This document shows positions 35,221 to 45,994 of a DNA stretch of 64,000 nucleotides, piece after piece (within the stretch, counting starts at the first letter, position 1; every line of letters begins with the position of its first letter). The notes under the pieces are model-generated. The model did no database searches. It had not been told where the DNA came from and worked only from the letters and a program-made list of their open reading frames with translations. The DNA lies in contig WJXW01000005.1 of the NCBI GenBank assembly GCA_015832175.1, positions 372,001 through 436,000 of the forward strand, read 5' to 3'. The position numbers were made by a program, and so were the translations under genes. The DNA is from Paraphaeosphaeria minitans. Taxonomy: Eukaryota > Ascomycota > Dothideomycetes > Pleosporales > Didymosphaeriaceae.

Positions 35221-36792
35221 ATGGCTCACATGGCCCAACTTTTGATATTCTACTTTGGTGTCTTCGCACAGCTCATCAGCCTTGCGACAGCAGCGGACTG
35301 TTCGCAACAACGAAAAGAAGGCGATCCTTCTGGCGTGCAGATCGCAGATGCCTTGACGAAGAATAATGCATTGTCAAACATTTGCTCAGGAAATTTCTCG
35401 CCGCAAAGTGAAACAGATAACACGTGGAACTACTGGTGAGTAGTGTGGCTTCCAGGGACTTACGCAGAGCTCACAATGACCAAAGGTACATAAATTACAT
35501 CGTCCACCGAGACGACGGCACTCAAGCTCTCCAAAACTGTAATGATGCATTCCAGAACATCATCGACCAGTGTATTTCTGGTGGCAATTATTGGGGCGGA
35601 GAGTGGTCACTGAACGGCTTCAAGTATTCAATCTCAAACTCCATATACGATCAGACGCCGAATAATCCGCTGGCACCGGGGGATGCGGGTGGTCCGCTAC
35701 CAACACCATCGTCTTCTGAAGCGGCGGCTCCTCCTGCAGGCGCTACAGTTGTCACCGAGACCATAGACGGGAACGCTGTACCCGTGACAGTTAGTCGAAC
35801 TTGCCAAAGGATATTGAATGGGGTGGCTGACTTCAAAAGTTCGTTCCAACAACGTTTCCAGACTACGCTACACTTACGAGCACCACAACAGTCACTACAA
35901 CGACAAGTGACGACTCTGGCAATGTTGTAGTTATTCCCTGGATTGTTGGCCCTGGCGGTATCGCTTTCGGTAAGATCGCCTCACTACCACCGCTTTTGCA
36001 CCTGTAACAGTATAGTTCTGACTTTCGACAGTGCCCATTGGAGGCGTTCCCTTACCTCCCGGCATCACGCCTCCCCCAGTCGCACCCACCGACCCGAATA
36101 GCCCCACCGATCCCGACAACAACCCCACAACAGATGACCAGCCATCCTCATCCTCCTCCTCTTCTTCAGCATGCAAGAAGAGTCTCACTTTCGCCGCCGC
36201 AGCCGGCACACCCCGCGAGGGTTTCCAGATCCCGATCTGGGTGCGAACAGGCCGCACGCCCACATCCTCGTCTTCTTCCTCATTCAAAAAACCTAATGTT
36301 CAGACCGTCACGGCGGACTGCAACGTCTGTACTTTGATTGAGGGGAGCTTGCATCCCGTGTGTACGCCGATACCGGAATGTACGTTGACGCCTTCAACGT
36401 CGACATCGGCGGATCCGCCGGCGCAGACTTCGTACCCTGCTTGTGCCGGGTGGACCTTGGGGGCTTTAGTTGCAGGGGCCAGTGTAGGGGTTGGGTGCCT
36501 TGTCCGGATTGGTGCATCGATAATTGCGCGGATTGCTTCAATGCTCATAATGTGTGTTAAGGGGCCAATGGCTTGTCATGTAGTAGACTCCAGTGAAACA
36601 CATTGTTTATGCTATGACGTTGAAAAAATGAGAGGTTTGTTACGATCTGAGGCGATTATTTTCCAATATAATGGCGACCGAGCACTTGGGGCTTCAAAAG
36701 CGCTGAATGACACAAAAGTCTTGAGGATCGATCTTGCACCAATTTGTTGTGTTCAGTGTGGTGACCACCCTTGCACGCCTGAGAATGTTTGA
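35221..36792 (+). CDS. Secreted protein with conserved N-terminal domain and Ser/Pro linker
   Basis: Exons 35221-35435, 35486-35789, 35840-35969 and 36032-36792 give 469 aa. Residues 1-25 are a signal peptide (LLIFYFGVFAQLISLATA). The N-terminal domain has cysteines and the string ALQNCNDAFQNIIDQCISGG followed by NYWGGEWSLNGFKYSIS, which I associate with extracellular domains appended to fungal chitinase-like proteins, from memory only. A Ser/Thr/Pro-rich region (TSTTTVTTTTSDD, PTDPNSPTDPDNNP and poly-Ser) links to a cysteine-rich C-terminal part (DCNVCTLIEG, CTPIPECTLT). The last about 100 residues may be mis-modelled: an alternative frame from 36360 also reads cysteine-rich sequence (CPDWCIDNCADCFNAHNVC). 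Confidence 0.65.
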
Positions 36793-39394
36793 GGTAGATG
36801 AGGCGGTAGTCCCGGGTTCTTGGAGTCTTGCGACACGTGATCACGCGTCGAGGCTTACGCAAATACCTAAATACTGTACCGGTAAATGACGCAAGCGCAT
36901 CCTGACTTTACATTCTAGAGACTGAAAGTCTTCAGACCATCTCAGCACTGATATTACGATTCAGCCCGAGGATGCTACAAAGCTTTTTGACTACGCTATG
37001 CCTTTCTTTTTCGACACCGCATAGAGCGTAAAATCCATACATGACAGACTGATGTTGAGATTCCACTCCGGCGATATTGCACACGTTCTCGGAAAGATCG
37101 AATATGGCAAACACAAGATCGCGATCCGGCCTTTCCAAAAACCTTTGACGGATATCATGCCAGTAACGTCTCGTAAGTAGACACGTGACCTGTTGATTCA
37201 CCTGAGGCTGACCTGAATTCAGTGATCACATCGGTGGCAGTATTTTCCACTAGCATGATCCAGAAAAGCTCAGTCTCCCTGCAAAGCCCAGTTTCTGAAA
37301 GCCGATCCTTCGTCGCTTCAGACACATGACGCGACCGAGAGGGCGCATTAGTGCACAAAGGATCGTGGAGCCACGATCGCTACACCATTTGTCAATGTCA
37401 TCATTTCTACTTCTGCGGACTACCTACCTTCTTTGCGAGAAAGACAACTACATCATCCCGGAGGAACGGCGCAGATCCCAACACTGATGAGTGTGAGCGC
37501 CCCACATGGTCGGGCTTATCCGAAGCGGAGAAAATCCACGGTGCTTGATCTGCGTTGATCTGCACAGCTAGGTAGCAGACATGCTGCGTAGAGACTAAGA
37601 TGGTTCCTGCTCTCAAGTACTGAAGTAAACTACGTGTTGAGCTGCTAGGTGAGATGGCCTTCGAGAGTCGAACCAAAGTTGCGTTTTATCGAAGTGTGCT
37701 CTACGACTCTGTGAGCCCCAGGACGTACGAGCTATAGGCCAAGCTTTACATATGTGCTTCTGTGGAAACAAGGGTCCATGGTATATAGATTATCTATTGC
37801 GTACGTGTGAAAGAGTTCTCTTTTGCACCTGCGCCTGCACGCCACAGCTTCTATTTGCAGGTCAACTCAGCTTGCATCGAGACCCATCCGTAAGATGATC
37901 TCGTCGCACTGCGGACAGCACGGGAGCATTGCGGAGCTCTGAAAACGCACACCTCCAGAAAGTGTCGAATAGTGAAGACATCCGGTTTATGTGCAGAGCG
38001 TCCGATATTGTTGATTGGACTGAGAAATCAACGGTCCGCGATACGTCATCAAGTCTCACGGACCGCGTGTTCTGCGACTTCCTTCGGCCACCCTAAATAG
38101 AGCGGGAGCACTGATTCAGTCCAAAACCACGCCTAAATAATCCCTGGTAGCACCCCCAGATTCCATCGCGGCTATGGAATCACGTGGGGCGATCAGCGCT
38201 AAAAAAATTAAGCTACAGCACCCTCGTCAATCGATGAGCTTAATATTCCCCGTGGCCAACCAGCATTTCCCCGAGAGAGGCTATGGTCTACTGCAATGAG
38301 CTTAGCAGAGCTTGATGAGAAGCTAGCGTGGGTCCAATGGAGAGCGTCCGAAGCGCCGGGCCTACGGGACTTTTTCACGCCCATGGTTACGGAAGTGGCT
38401 TACGGCCCTGCCTTAGCTGCTGAACTTCTTCAAGTCTGCCGAATGGGTCATTACCTGGAGTTGAAGGTGGCTTCGTGGTTCAAGTTTTGCGCATGTGGCA
38501 AGGCTCTACCCACCTAAGCATCATTTAAAGCATCAATGGTCAACAGTAATAAGGTGCTCCGCATGACACTGCAATCTCACGAACGCCGCCAGAACACACA
38601 AGCTGCACTAGCTCGCGAGAGCGCCGTCGCCGTCGATGTGGAGAATTTCGTCCAGGCGCCGGGGTCCCAATGCTTACTATCGGATCGGACAGATGACGCA
38701 GGGGACTGCGCCCTCAATGTACAGTTTTGTGCCGATGGGCAAGAATAACATCAGTGGCGCACCTAGCTTATATGCATCAACAGGAATCGTCTGGGAAAAT
38801 GTTTCCGAGATCGTTGCCATGGGCACCAGCATCACTATTCCCTCTGAGATTCACCAGTCGCAGCGCGCGGGACACTCCACATCAGCCACGCGGGAACGCC
38901 CGCTCGCATAGCATCCGATTAGCCTATTCTGTGGAAGGAAATACATCTTCTCCTAACTACTGTCACTTCACGGTTAGTGTCATTCTTCAGAGACTGCGCG
39001 GATGCAGTGCTCGAACAGTAGTCTGCATCTCAACGCAGTCGAGACCTCGCAGACTCAGCACCGGCTGGAAAACGACGTGCAAGAGGTGAGATTAAAGCTT
39101 CCAGACAAGATGGTCGGGAAGCTGTCCGATGGCGTCAGTGACTACCGCAATCGCTGATTCTGAGAGCTGCGGAGTGGTCTGAAGCTCCTCACGTCGAAGT
39201 ATAAAGACAGGTGAAAATGCCACATTCTCATCATTACAACACAAACAAAAATCAACATCGAATTGACAGCTTCACTTCGCCCATTCATGTTCAACCTGTG
39301 GAAGAACTAGGCACGACATCCGTGAGCCTCATTCACCAAACTTCTTGTCAAACTTCACAACCCCAACCACCGATCCTCATCAACAATATCGATA
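36793..39394. other. 2.6-kb region with scattered coding remnants
   Basis: Several short protein-like stretches occur but none forms a complete gene. On the minus strand are 36932-37201 (with RRYWHDIRQRFLERPDRD) and 37155-37358 (with ELFWIMLVENTATDVITEF). On the plus strand are 38296-38517 (73 codons, starting MSLAELDEKLAWVQW), a stretch ending at 38911 (with MGKNNISGAPSLYASTG) and one near 39001-39160 (ETSQTQHRLENDVQEVRLKL). They could be relics of unrelated decayed genes. I recognise none of them. Confidence 0.4.
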
Positions 39395-40153
39395 ATGCCT
39401 TCCATCTCCAAGATGATGCTCACCTTCGCCCTTCTCACGGTTGCCTACGCTCTCCCTACACCCCAACTCGCAGGCGAGGGTGCAGCTGCCAATTCCCTCC
39501 TCTCCTCCACTGACAACGGCGTGGGCTACGGCATCGAGAACGCCGAAGAGAACACCGCCGCCCTTGTCAGCTCCGTCAAGGGCAGCGTCCCCGCCGTCCG
39601 TCGCCAGCTCGCCGGCGAGGGCGCCGCCGCCAACTCCCTCCTCTCCTCCACCGACAACGGTGTCGGCTACGGCATAGAAAACGCAGAGGACAACACTGCT
39701 GCCCTCGTCACGTCCGTCAAGGGTAGTGTCCCCGCCCGCCGCACCAGCCGCCAGCTCGACAAGGTCAGCAATGGCGCGCAGACGGTAAGCAACACCCTCG
39801 GCACCGGGGCCGTGACGTCCAGCACGACGAGCGAGCTCGACACCGTTGACGGGCAGTCCACCAGCGGCGCGGCCGATCTCGGTGCTCAGGCTGGCAATGC
39901 CGAAGCGAGCACGCTGGAGTCGGTCGGCAGTGCAGTTACCAAGCGCCAGCTGGACAAGATCAGCAATGGCGCGCAGACGCTGAGCAATGCTGCTGGGACG
40001 GGGGCTGCCACGTCCGCTACCACGACGGGACTGGATTCTGTCGATGGCACCTTGACTAGTGGGGCGGCAGACACGGGTGCGGATGTTGGAAACACTGAGG
40101 CGGGTACGCTTGAGGCTGTGGGAAGCTCCGTGCCTACTTCTCTTAGGGTTTGA
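39395..40153 (+). CDS. Secreted kexin-processed repeat precursor (KEP-like)
   Basis: A single exon encodes 252 aa with a signal peptide at about residues 1-20. The rest is four repeats, each starting Gln-Leu. Two A-type repeats (residues 24-70 and 71-119) share QLAGEGAAANSLLSSTDNGV, then GYGIENAE. Two B-type repeats (120-184 and 185-252) share QLDK(V/I)SNGAQT(V/L)SN. Dibasic Arg-Arg or Lys-Arg sites occur at 69-70, 115-116 and 183-184; the second is followed by TSR before the next QL. A Golgi kexin would thus release four peptides of about 45-68 aa, and an N-terminal Gln could cyclise. The mature part lacks cysteine and Trp and is rich in Ala, Gly, Ser and Thr. This is the layout of fungal Kex2-processed repeat proteins, which include structural wall peptides and ribosomal-peptide precursors. 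Confidence 0.85.
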   Translation: MPSISKMMLTFALLTVAYALPTPQLAGEGAAANSLLSSTDNGVGYGIENAEENTAALVSSVKGSVPAVRRQLAGEGAAANSLLSSTDNGVGYGIENAEDNTAALVTSVKGSVPARRTSRQLDKVSNGAQTVSNTLGTGAVTSSTTSELDTVDGQSTSGAADLGAQAGNAEASTLESVGSAVTKRQLDKISNGAQTLSNAAGTGAATSATTTGLDSVDGTLTSGAADTGADVGNTEAGTLEAVGSSVPTSLRV

Positions 40154-41550
40154 AGGCTATCTAATGGTATAAGTGAGGAGTGGGGATGTGAGAATTATAA
40201 GATATGTTTCTTGTATGTTAGGTTTTTGTCTTGTGGATTTTGTGGAAGGTTTTTGGTTGGCTTCAGCGTCGAGTTTGGTATCTTTTGCAGGGATAGTAAT
40301 GGTTTGTATGGATTTCAAAGTTGAGCTCTGTGGAAAAGTTGTAATCGGTGTCTTGCAGCTGGTATTGAATGTACGATATCTTCTTCTTCTTGTAGTGTAC
40401 TTATTAACTTGAATTTCATGAGCTTCCAAAAGCCAATAACACGTCATCTCCCCTTTCTTGTGTACTTTGACACACCATTTCGACGTCGTATTGCACCTGC
40501 TTCAACTGAACGCATCCATCATTGACAGGGTTTTCTGAGATTATACATTAAGCACGTATCTCACTTACCTGAGAGCCACCCTCCAACAGAAGCCGCACCA
40601 CGTCCGTGCCGAGACCACCAAGCTCACACCCCCAGCCTCCGCAGATATTCAGCACATGCCGTCATCCAAGACTCTTCCCATCGAAAATCCATAAAGCGTA
40701 TTGCTTGTGCAACCGACCACTGCTATTATCCATATACTCCCCAAGCCCACCCCCGCTACCCCATAGCTGCGACGACACCGGTGCGATGGCTCCGAGCACC
40801 GCACCGCACCGCACCAAGCCACATCCACCCCCACCGGCAGACCCATCCATCGGCAGGTCCACCCACCATCCAATGTAGCCCATCTGCCTTCGCACGACAC
40901 GATGCGCTTCCACCGATCTTCCATTCCCCCTCCAAGACACCTTCCACACGTCCTCCAGAACATTTTCACATGACGACCCTGTAGGTACATGTCAGTGTCG
41001 CAAACCAACTCGAGTCTTCTATAGGTAGTAGACGCATGCAATGTAATGCAATGTAATGTAATGTAATACAGCCTACCCATCCCAAACACAAGCCATCCCG
41101 CGTTCCCAGACCTACCTACGTACCTACTTCTCCAGCGCCCGCCCCCCACCCCAGGAGATCGCGGCAGATACCTAGATATTGCGCAGCATCCCTGTCCATA
41201 CGATTCTCCCCAATCCACTCTCCGCTCCCGTCGCCATCGCAGATCCTAGATAGTCATTATTATCAGCAGGTAGGTAGGTGGGAAGGGCAGAGAATCCTTC
41301 GTCATACCTAGGTAGCACCCCTGTCCCGTCCCGATTGCATCGACGAATCACAACCAACGACCGACTACCCACCTAGGTACCTACAGTACCTACCCACCCT
41401 TTCCCAACTCTCCTCTGCTCTCCTCTCTCCTCCTCTCCACCCTCACGGTGAATCCACTACCATCGCATCTAGCAGCTCGTTTTCCAACCCAAACACATAG
41501 TCCCCCTGGCAGCGACGTCTGTGTTACCTGGCTGACCGTCCTCGCTTTAC

Positions 41551-41580
41551 CGTACCGTACCGTACAGCACCGTACGGTAC
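41551..41580. repeat. CGTAC short tandem repeat
   Basis: Several copies of a CCGTA pentamer are interrupted once, with inverted CGTACGGTAC at the end. A second short block lies at 41961-41976. Confidence 0.75.
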
Positions 41581-42244
41581 CCCGGCGTCCGATTCGCCGG
41601 CTGAAGTCCCCGACGTATAGCACCTCTATATGGCAGACCTATTTTCCCAGACGAATAGCACGCTCCGCATACCTACCGTGCGTTGGGATTCGCGACGGCA
41701 TTATTGTAGGTAATAGAAGGCGTTGCACGGCATGGCACCGCACATTCTAGAAGGCGGGCAAAGTGGCTGTCGTCTGCTGTGTAAATCTCGCTAGGCAGTA
41801 GGTAGGTAGGTATGCACAAGGATGACTCGAAACCCTCTTGCGACGCAGGATGATTTCGAAACTCCTCCCGCAATCACCTGCAAGCCGTCGAGGAAGAAAA
41901 GTCCCTCCTCCGCAAGCAGCTCGGCAAGCAGCCGTACATGTCCTTTGTCCAAGCCAGGATACCGTACCGTACCGTAGCGCCACCAGACCCACTCCGCAGC
42001 AGCCAACAAAGCAGGAAATATCCACGTCGCGATGGGGATCAGCAGGTTCTTACTATTACCGTACCTAGGTACCCCCATGTACGCGCCATTCAACAATGCC
42101 CACCTCCCCTTCCATCCCTCGGTAGATACGCATCCCATGCATCTATAGACTTTCATTTCCGACCCACCCCACCGCCCAATCATGTGGCCGCTGGCGCATA
42201 AGCAACCGAGCCCCCTCGAGTGGATATAGTGATATCTAGGTAAG

Positions 42245-42277
42245 CCCCCCCCCCCCCCCCCCCCCTCCCCCCTCCCC
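42245..42277. repeat. Poly-C tract
   Basis: Twenty-one consecutive C residues are followed by two shorter C runs separated by single T. The minus strand is a G-run able to form G-quadruplexes. The exact length may be a sequencing estimate. Confidence 0.9.
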
Positions 42278-42505
42278 ATGTGGATATCATAGCGGCGTAA
42301 ACGATTGCCAACCAGCCGCCAAACCGAGAAAACGCCATGATGCAGCACATCTTTTTTTTGTTGGGTTTATCCAAGCAAAAGCACCCACGCAGATGATGCC
42401 CGAATCTCGGATAATACAATCAGCCGTGGGAACTGGGAACCGGATCGCCGAACCGGGCAAAGCAGAAAACCCCCAGCCGAGGATGCAAAGCGATGCAGAG
42501 ATCGA

Positions 42506-45500
42506 TCATGCAACCGTGGCCGTGGACCCCGTGCCCTCCGCAGTTCTCTGCGAGGTCTCGCCTGTAGTCTGCGGTGCCGTGGCGACCTCTTCCCTAGGAC
42601 CCTGAGCGGGACCTTGCTGCTGCTGCTGGGGCTGGGCGTCCTGTCCCTCTGCATCGTGATACTGGCTCTCTCTCCCGGAACCGTCGCTCTGCTCACCCGG
42701 CGTCTGACCGTCATCGTCAGCATGATCCTCAGGTCGATCCATATCCACATCCCCTTCAGGCACGCGCTGCTCGTCGCCGTGCTGCTCGCGCTTGATCTCG
42801 GTGGGAGGCGAGACGTGCGATGCCGAGCCACGGTCATGATGGTGATGTTGATGCTGTGCCGTCCTTGGCTGCGCCGTGTGGTCCCTATCCTCGTCGAAGA
42901 GCTTGCGCGCGTAGTCGTGGTCCCTTCTGACTTCATCGACCCCACTGGGGAATATCTTGGACATGAGCTCGTGGTGCTTCTGCTGGCTCGCGGTGGGGTC
43001 TTGACTACCCGCCGGTCCGTAACCCGTAGGACTAGGCGTCGCCGTGCCTGTGACGCTGTTCGACAGCTTGGACGGCGTGGGCGTGTATCCCTGGTCCTCC
43101 GCCATGCGCTCTTCCTCTTCCTTGCGCGCATGCACCTTGCGCAGATTCGCAGCTGAAGACTGCGAGCGCATGTCCGGGCGGCCGTCTTTGCGGATCAAGA
43201 CGCCATCCGCGTTGCGGATCGGCTTCGTGCGGGTCTTCTTTGTGTGAGCGTAGGGATCAACCGACACGCCGAATTCTGCACCGCCAGTCACGCCCTGCAG
43301 ACCCAAGCTTACAGAACGACCGCTGGAACCGGGCCGGCCGCCACGTCCGCTGCCACCGCTCCCGCGACGGATGATGCCTCTGCCCGAGCGAGCTGCGCTG
43401 TAGAATCCATCGGGATCGATCTGTGAATCAGGGACGCCGTGCCACACATCCCGTTCCCAGTCCGGCGTGCCCAAAACGTGAGTGTGCTCGACGCCCATGC
43501 TCTTCCGGACGCGCCCACCGCGACTGCCTGAGCCTCCACCACGACCCCGTCCGCGAGGCGTGCGCAACTCTGACATGACGTGCTGCGACTCGGGTCGCCA
43601 GCTGTCGTCGGAAGGTCCCTCTTGCGTGCCATAAGGAATGAAGTGGTGCTGGGACGCTAGAGTCGACGGAGCCGTGTTGGGTGGAAGGCTTTGAGAAGGT
43701 AACGTATGTCGATGAGTCTGCATCCGAGCCGCGTCCGAGTCGTCCGTGTCTGCGTGCTCATGAACGTAGGCGGCTCCGGCGTAGGCACCCCGGGGCTCGA
43801 TGGCAGCTAGCTTAGGACGCTTGCCCGGAGATCCGAGCGATGGTCCAGCAGTGTCCTGGGGGCTGTCTGTGCCATGTGCATGTGTGCGCTTCGTGCCAGC
43901 GTTGACGGTGACCCATCCAGGCTGTGTCTGAGCAGGTTCAGGTCGCTTCGAGGCATCAGGGGTGCCATCGACAGACTGGCTCCCTTGTGAGTGATACGAC
44001 TGCGTCCGCTGCCCAGACGGAACGGGAATATCCATCTGCGGCGCCTGTGTTGGCGGTGCACGATAGGGTGGCTGAGCCGGGCGTGCAGAAGCCTCCCGTG
44101 GCGATGCATACTGAGACGATGGCACCTGTGCTGGGGCAGCCGCAGGGGCAGCCGCAGGGGCAGCCGCAGCAACCTCCTCGAGACGCTGAATCTTGTTCTT
44201 CATAATCTCAATGGTGATCTTCAACGTCTCCACCTCATTGGTCTTGTAGCTCATGACAGCCATCTGCTGTGCCATGAGCTCAAGCGCAGTGTCCTGCCCA
44301 CTGAGAGTAACTCCGCCTCCTGCAACACTAGCACGGGCCTGCACTTCGCGGCTAAGGCCTTCGAGCAGTTCCCGGATCCCAAGCATCTCGTGCTGCAGTC
44401 TTCCCACGGCCTCGTCGACCCGTAGGATCTCCGCATTTTGCTGGTGGAAGTGGGTGGTGAGCTCACGTCCTAAAGTGCAGGGTACAAGGTCAGTGGAGTG
44501 ATCAAAATGTTGGAAATCGAGTATACAGTGGGAGGTCTAGCTTGAGCTTGTTACTAGAGTCTGAAGATTTCAGACATTAATAATAGCAGAAAACAACCAC
44601 TTTGTACCCTGGACGTACGTACGGAGATTGTCTCCTTCTTGCTTTAGAGTCTCTTCGTAGCGCCGCATGTCACGGCTTTGGGCTACCAAGGCGCTGCTGT
44701 TCTGTGAGATCTGAGTCTGGAGACGCTCGATGGCGTCTAGTTGAACCTCCTGGGGTGGGCGGGGGTAGCCATTGAGTCGTTGGTCTACAGGAGACTGTGG
44801 GTGCGATTGTGGGGCACTGGAGGGCAGTCGAGGAGACTGCTTGGGTAGATGCGGTGCATGGTACTGGACGTCATGCTTCACCAAAGGAGATGGCGAGGCC
44901 AGTGGGGGATTGCTGGGTGATTTTTGAGGCAGACCATGCAGGGGAATTGGTGCTGGGGGCGAGAGAGCCGTCTGCGAAGGTGGCAGCGACTGTCGGCTAG
45001 CCTCGAATGACCGGCGGTGGTGGTGATGGTGGTCATGGTGTTGCTCGTAGTGCATGTGGCGTGGGCCGGGCAGTGGAGGATGGGGCCGGGAATCGACCTC
45101 CATGGCTGCTGGATCGGGCGAGTCGTGGACGACTAGCGTATCAGGTTGCTGCACGTGAGGTTGTACTGGAATCTGGTGGTCAGGGCCAACTTGACATCGC
45201 AGCTCGATCTTGGAGAGCTTGAACAGGTCGCGGCCGCTGGAGGAGAGTCAGCGGGCGGTACCTCTTGCGGGTGCAGGCAGGTTTAAATGGTATGGTTGTT
45301 GTGGTGTTAATACCCAGCTGCAGCGATGTGCATGCGGGATCCCAGCAAGACCAGCGCCACAGACGCGAGGGGTGATATATATATGTACCTCACCACACGT
45401 CTGGCCTGATGTCAGAGCAAGACGGAGACTTCTCACCGAAATTGAAGCTTCTCTGGGGGAGATTCGACGACGCGGAAGCCCAGCGGAGTGTCGCAGGCGG

Positions 45501-45982
45501 CGCACTGCAGAGGATCGACGGTGCTTGGGAGGGTTAGCAAAGGGTTAGCATCAACGCTTGCCTCGCACAATGCGGGCATGCGAGTTTAATAGATGATAAA
45601 CGTATAGTGTGGAGATTATCTGGCAAAGGGCTAGCGCAGGCGCTTGAAAAATTAAAATACAAATGGCGGTGATTGGCGCCGGGGTAAGGTCATAATGCTA
45701 GGGGAATATCGAATGCTCGACTGGGCAAAGAGACTGTGCGACGGCCAAGGTTCAAGCTTACCATCCATTGAAGTCGCTGCCTGGCGACGCTCTCTTGTGG
45801 TGCCCTGTTGCGCGGAGGTTGCTGCGGTAGGATCCGAGCTCAGCCGGTAGATAGTAGGACGTTGTGATCTTGTGCCACGCATTGATCAAGAAGTTGCCCG
45901 CTGTTGCACCACATTTGCGGCAGATGGCCAAAGTCGACTCGTCGGGACTCTCTGCCCTCTCTGGCTCACTGGCCTCTGCCAT
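42506..45982 (-). CDS. Mis18/Yippee-type zinc-domain protein with coiled coil
   Basis: Exons 45982-45762, 45523-45437, 45236-44623 and 44469-42506 give 961 aa. Residues 21-24 (CRKC) and 81-84 (CAAC) form the two CxxC pairs of a Mis18/Yippee zinc fold. The second is followed by DTPLGFRVVESPPEKLQF and RGRDLFKLSKIEL, matching the tail of the Mis18 domain. A His/Pro-rich linker follows, then a coiled coil (about 265-350, including QLDAIERLQTQISQN, HFHQQNAEILRVDEAVGRLQ and NEVETLKITIEIMKNKIQRL). The rest is long and disordered, with RGRGRGGGSGSRGGR and a conserved basic block (RTKPIRNADGVLIRKDGRPD). In fission yeast Mis18 loads CENP-A at centromeres; that role here is inferred from the domain plus coiled coil. 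The first two introns (238 and 200 bp) are long, so exon 1 linkage is the weakest part. Confidence 0.75.
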
Positions 45983-45994
45983 TGGCTGCGGTGG

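Larger units (their letters stand above)
40154..42505. other. 2.3-kb repeat-rich intergenic region
   Basis: It contains many CCTAGGTA/TACCTACC-type words, runs of CGTAC (41551-41580 and 41961-41976) and a poly-C tract. No coding frame with protein-like composition was found. Confidence 0.5.

Noticed and set aside
37640..37735. Possible tRNA on the minus strand with GGTTCGACT-like T loop and AGAGC-like D arm
   Set aside because: The T stem does not pair (TTTGG against CTCGA) and no acceptor stem could be found. At best it is an old tRNA relic.
39395..40153. Interpretation as a dikaritin-type ribosomal-peptide precursor
   Set aside because: Repeats are long, no short conserved core follows each cleavage site, and no DUF3328 or oxidase gene lies nearby. 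Retained only as a kexin-processed repeat protein.
42245..42277. Poly-C tract as telomeric or subtelomeric marker
   Set aside because: No TTAGGG/CCCTAA repeats occur nearby and housekeeping genes lie on both sides.
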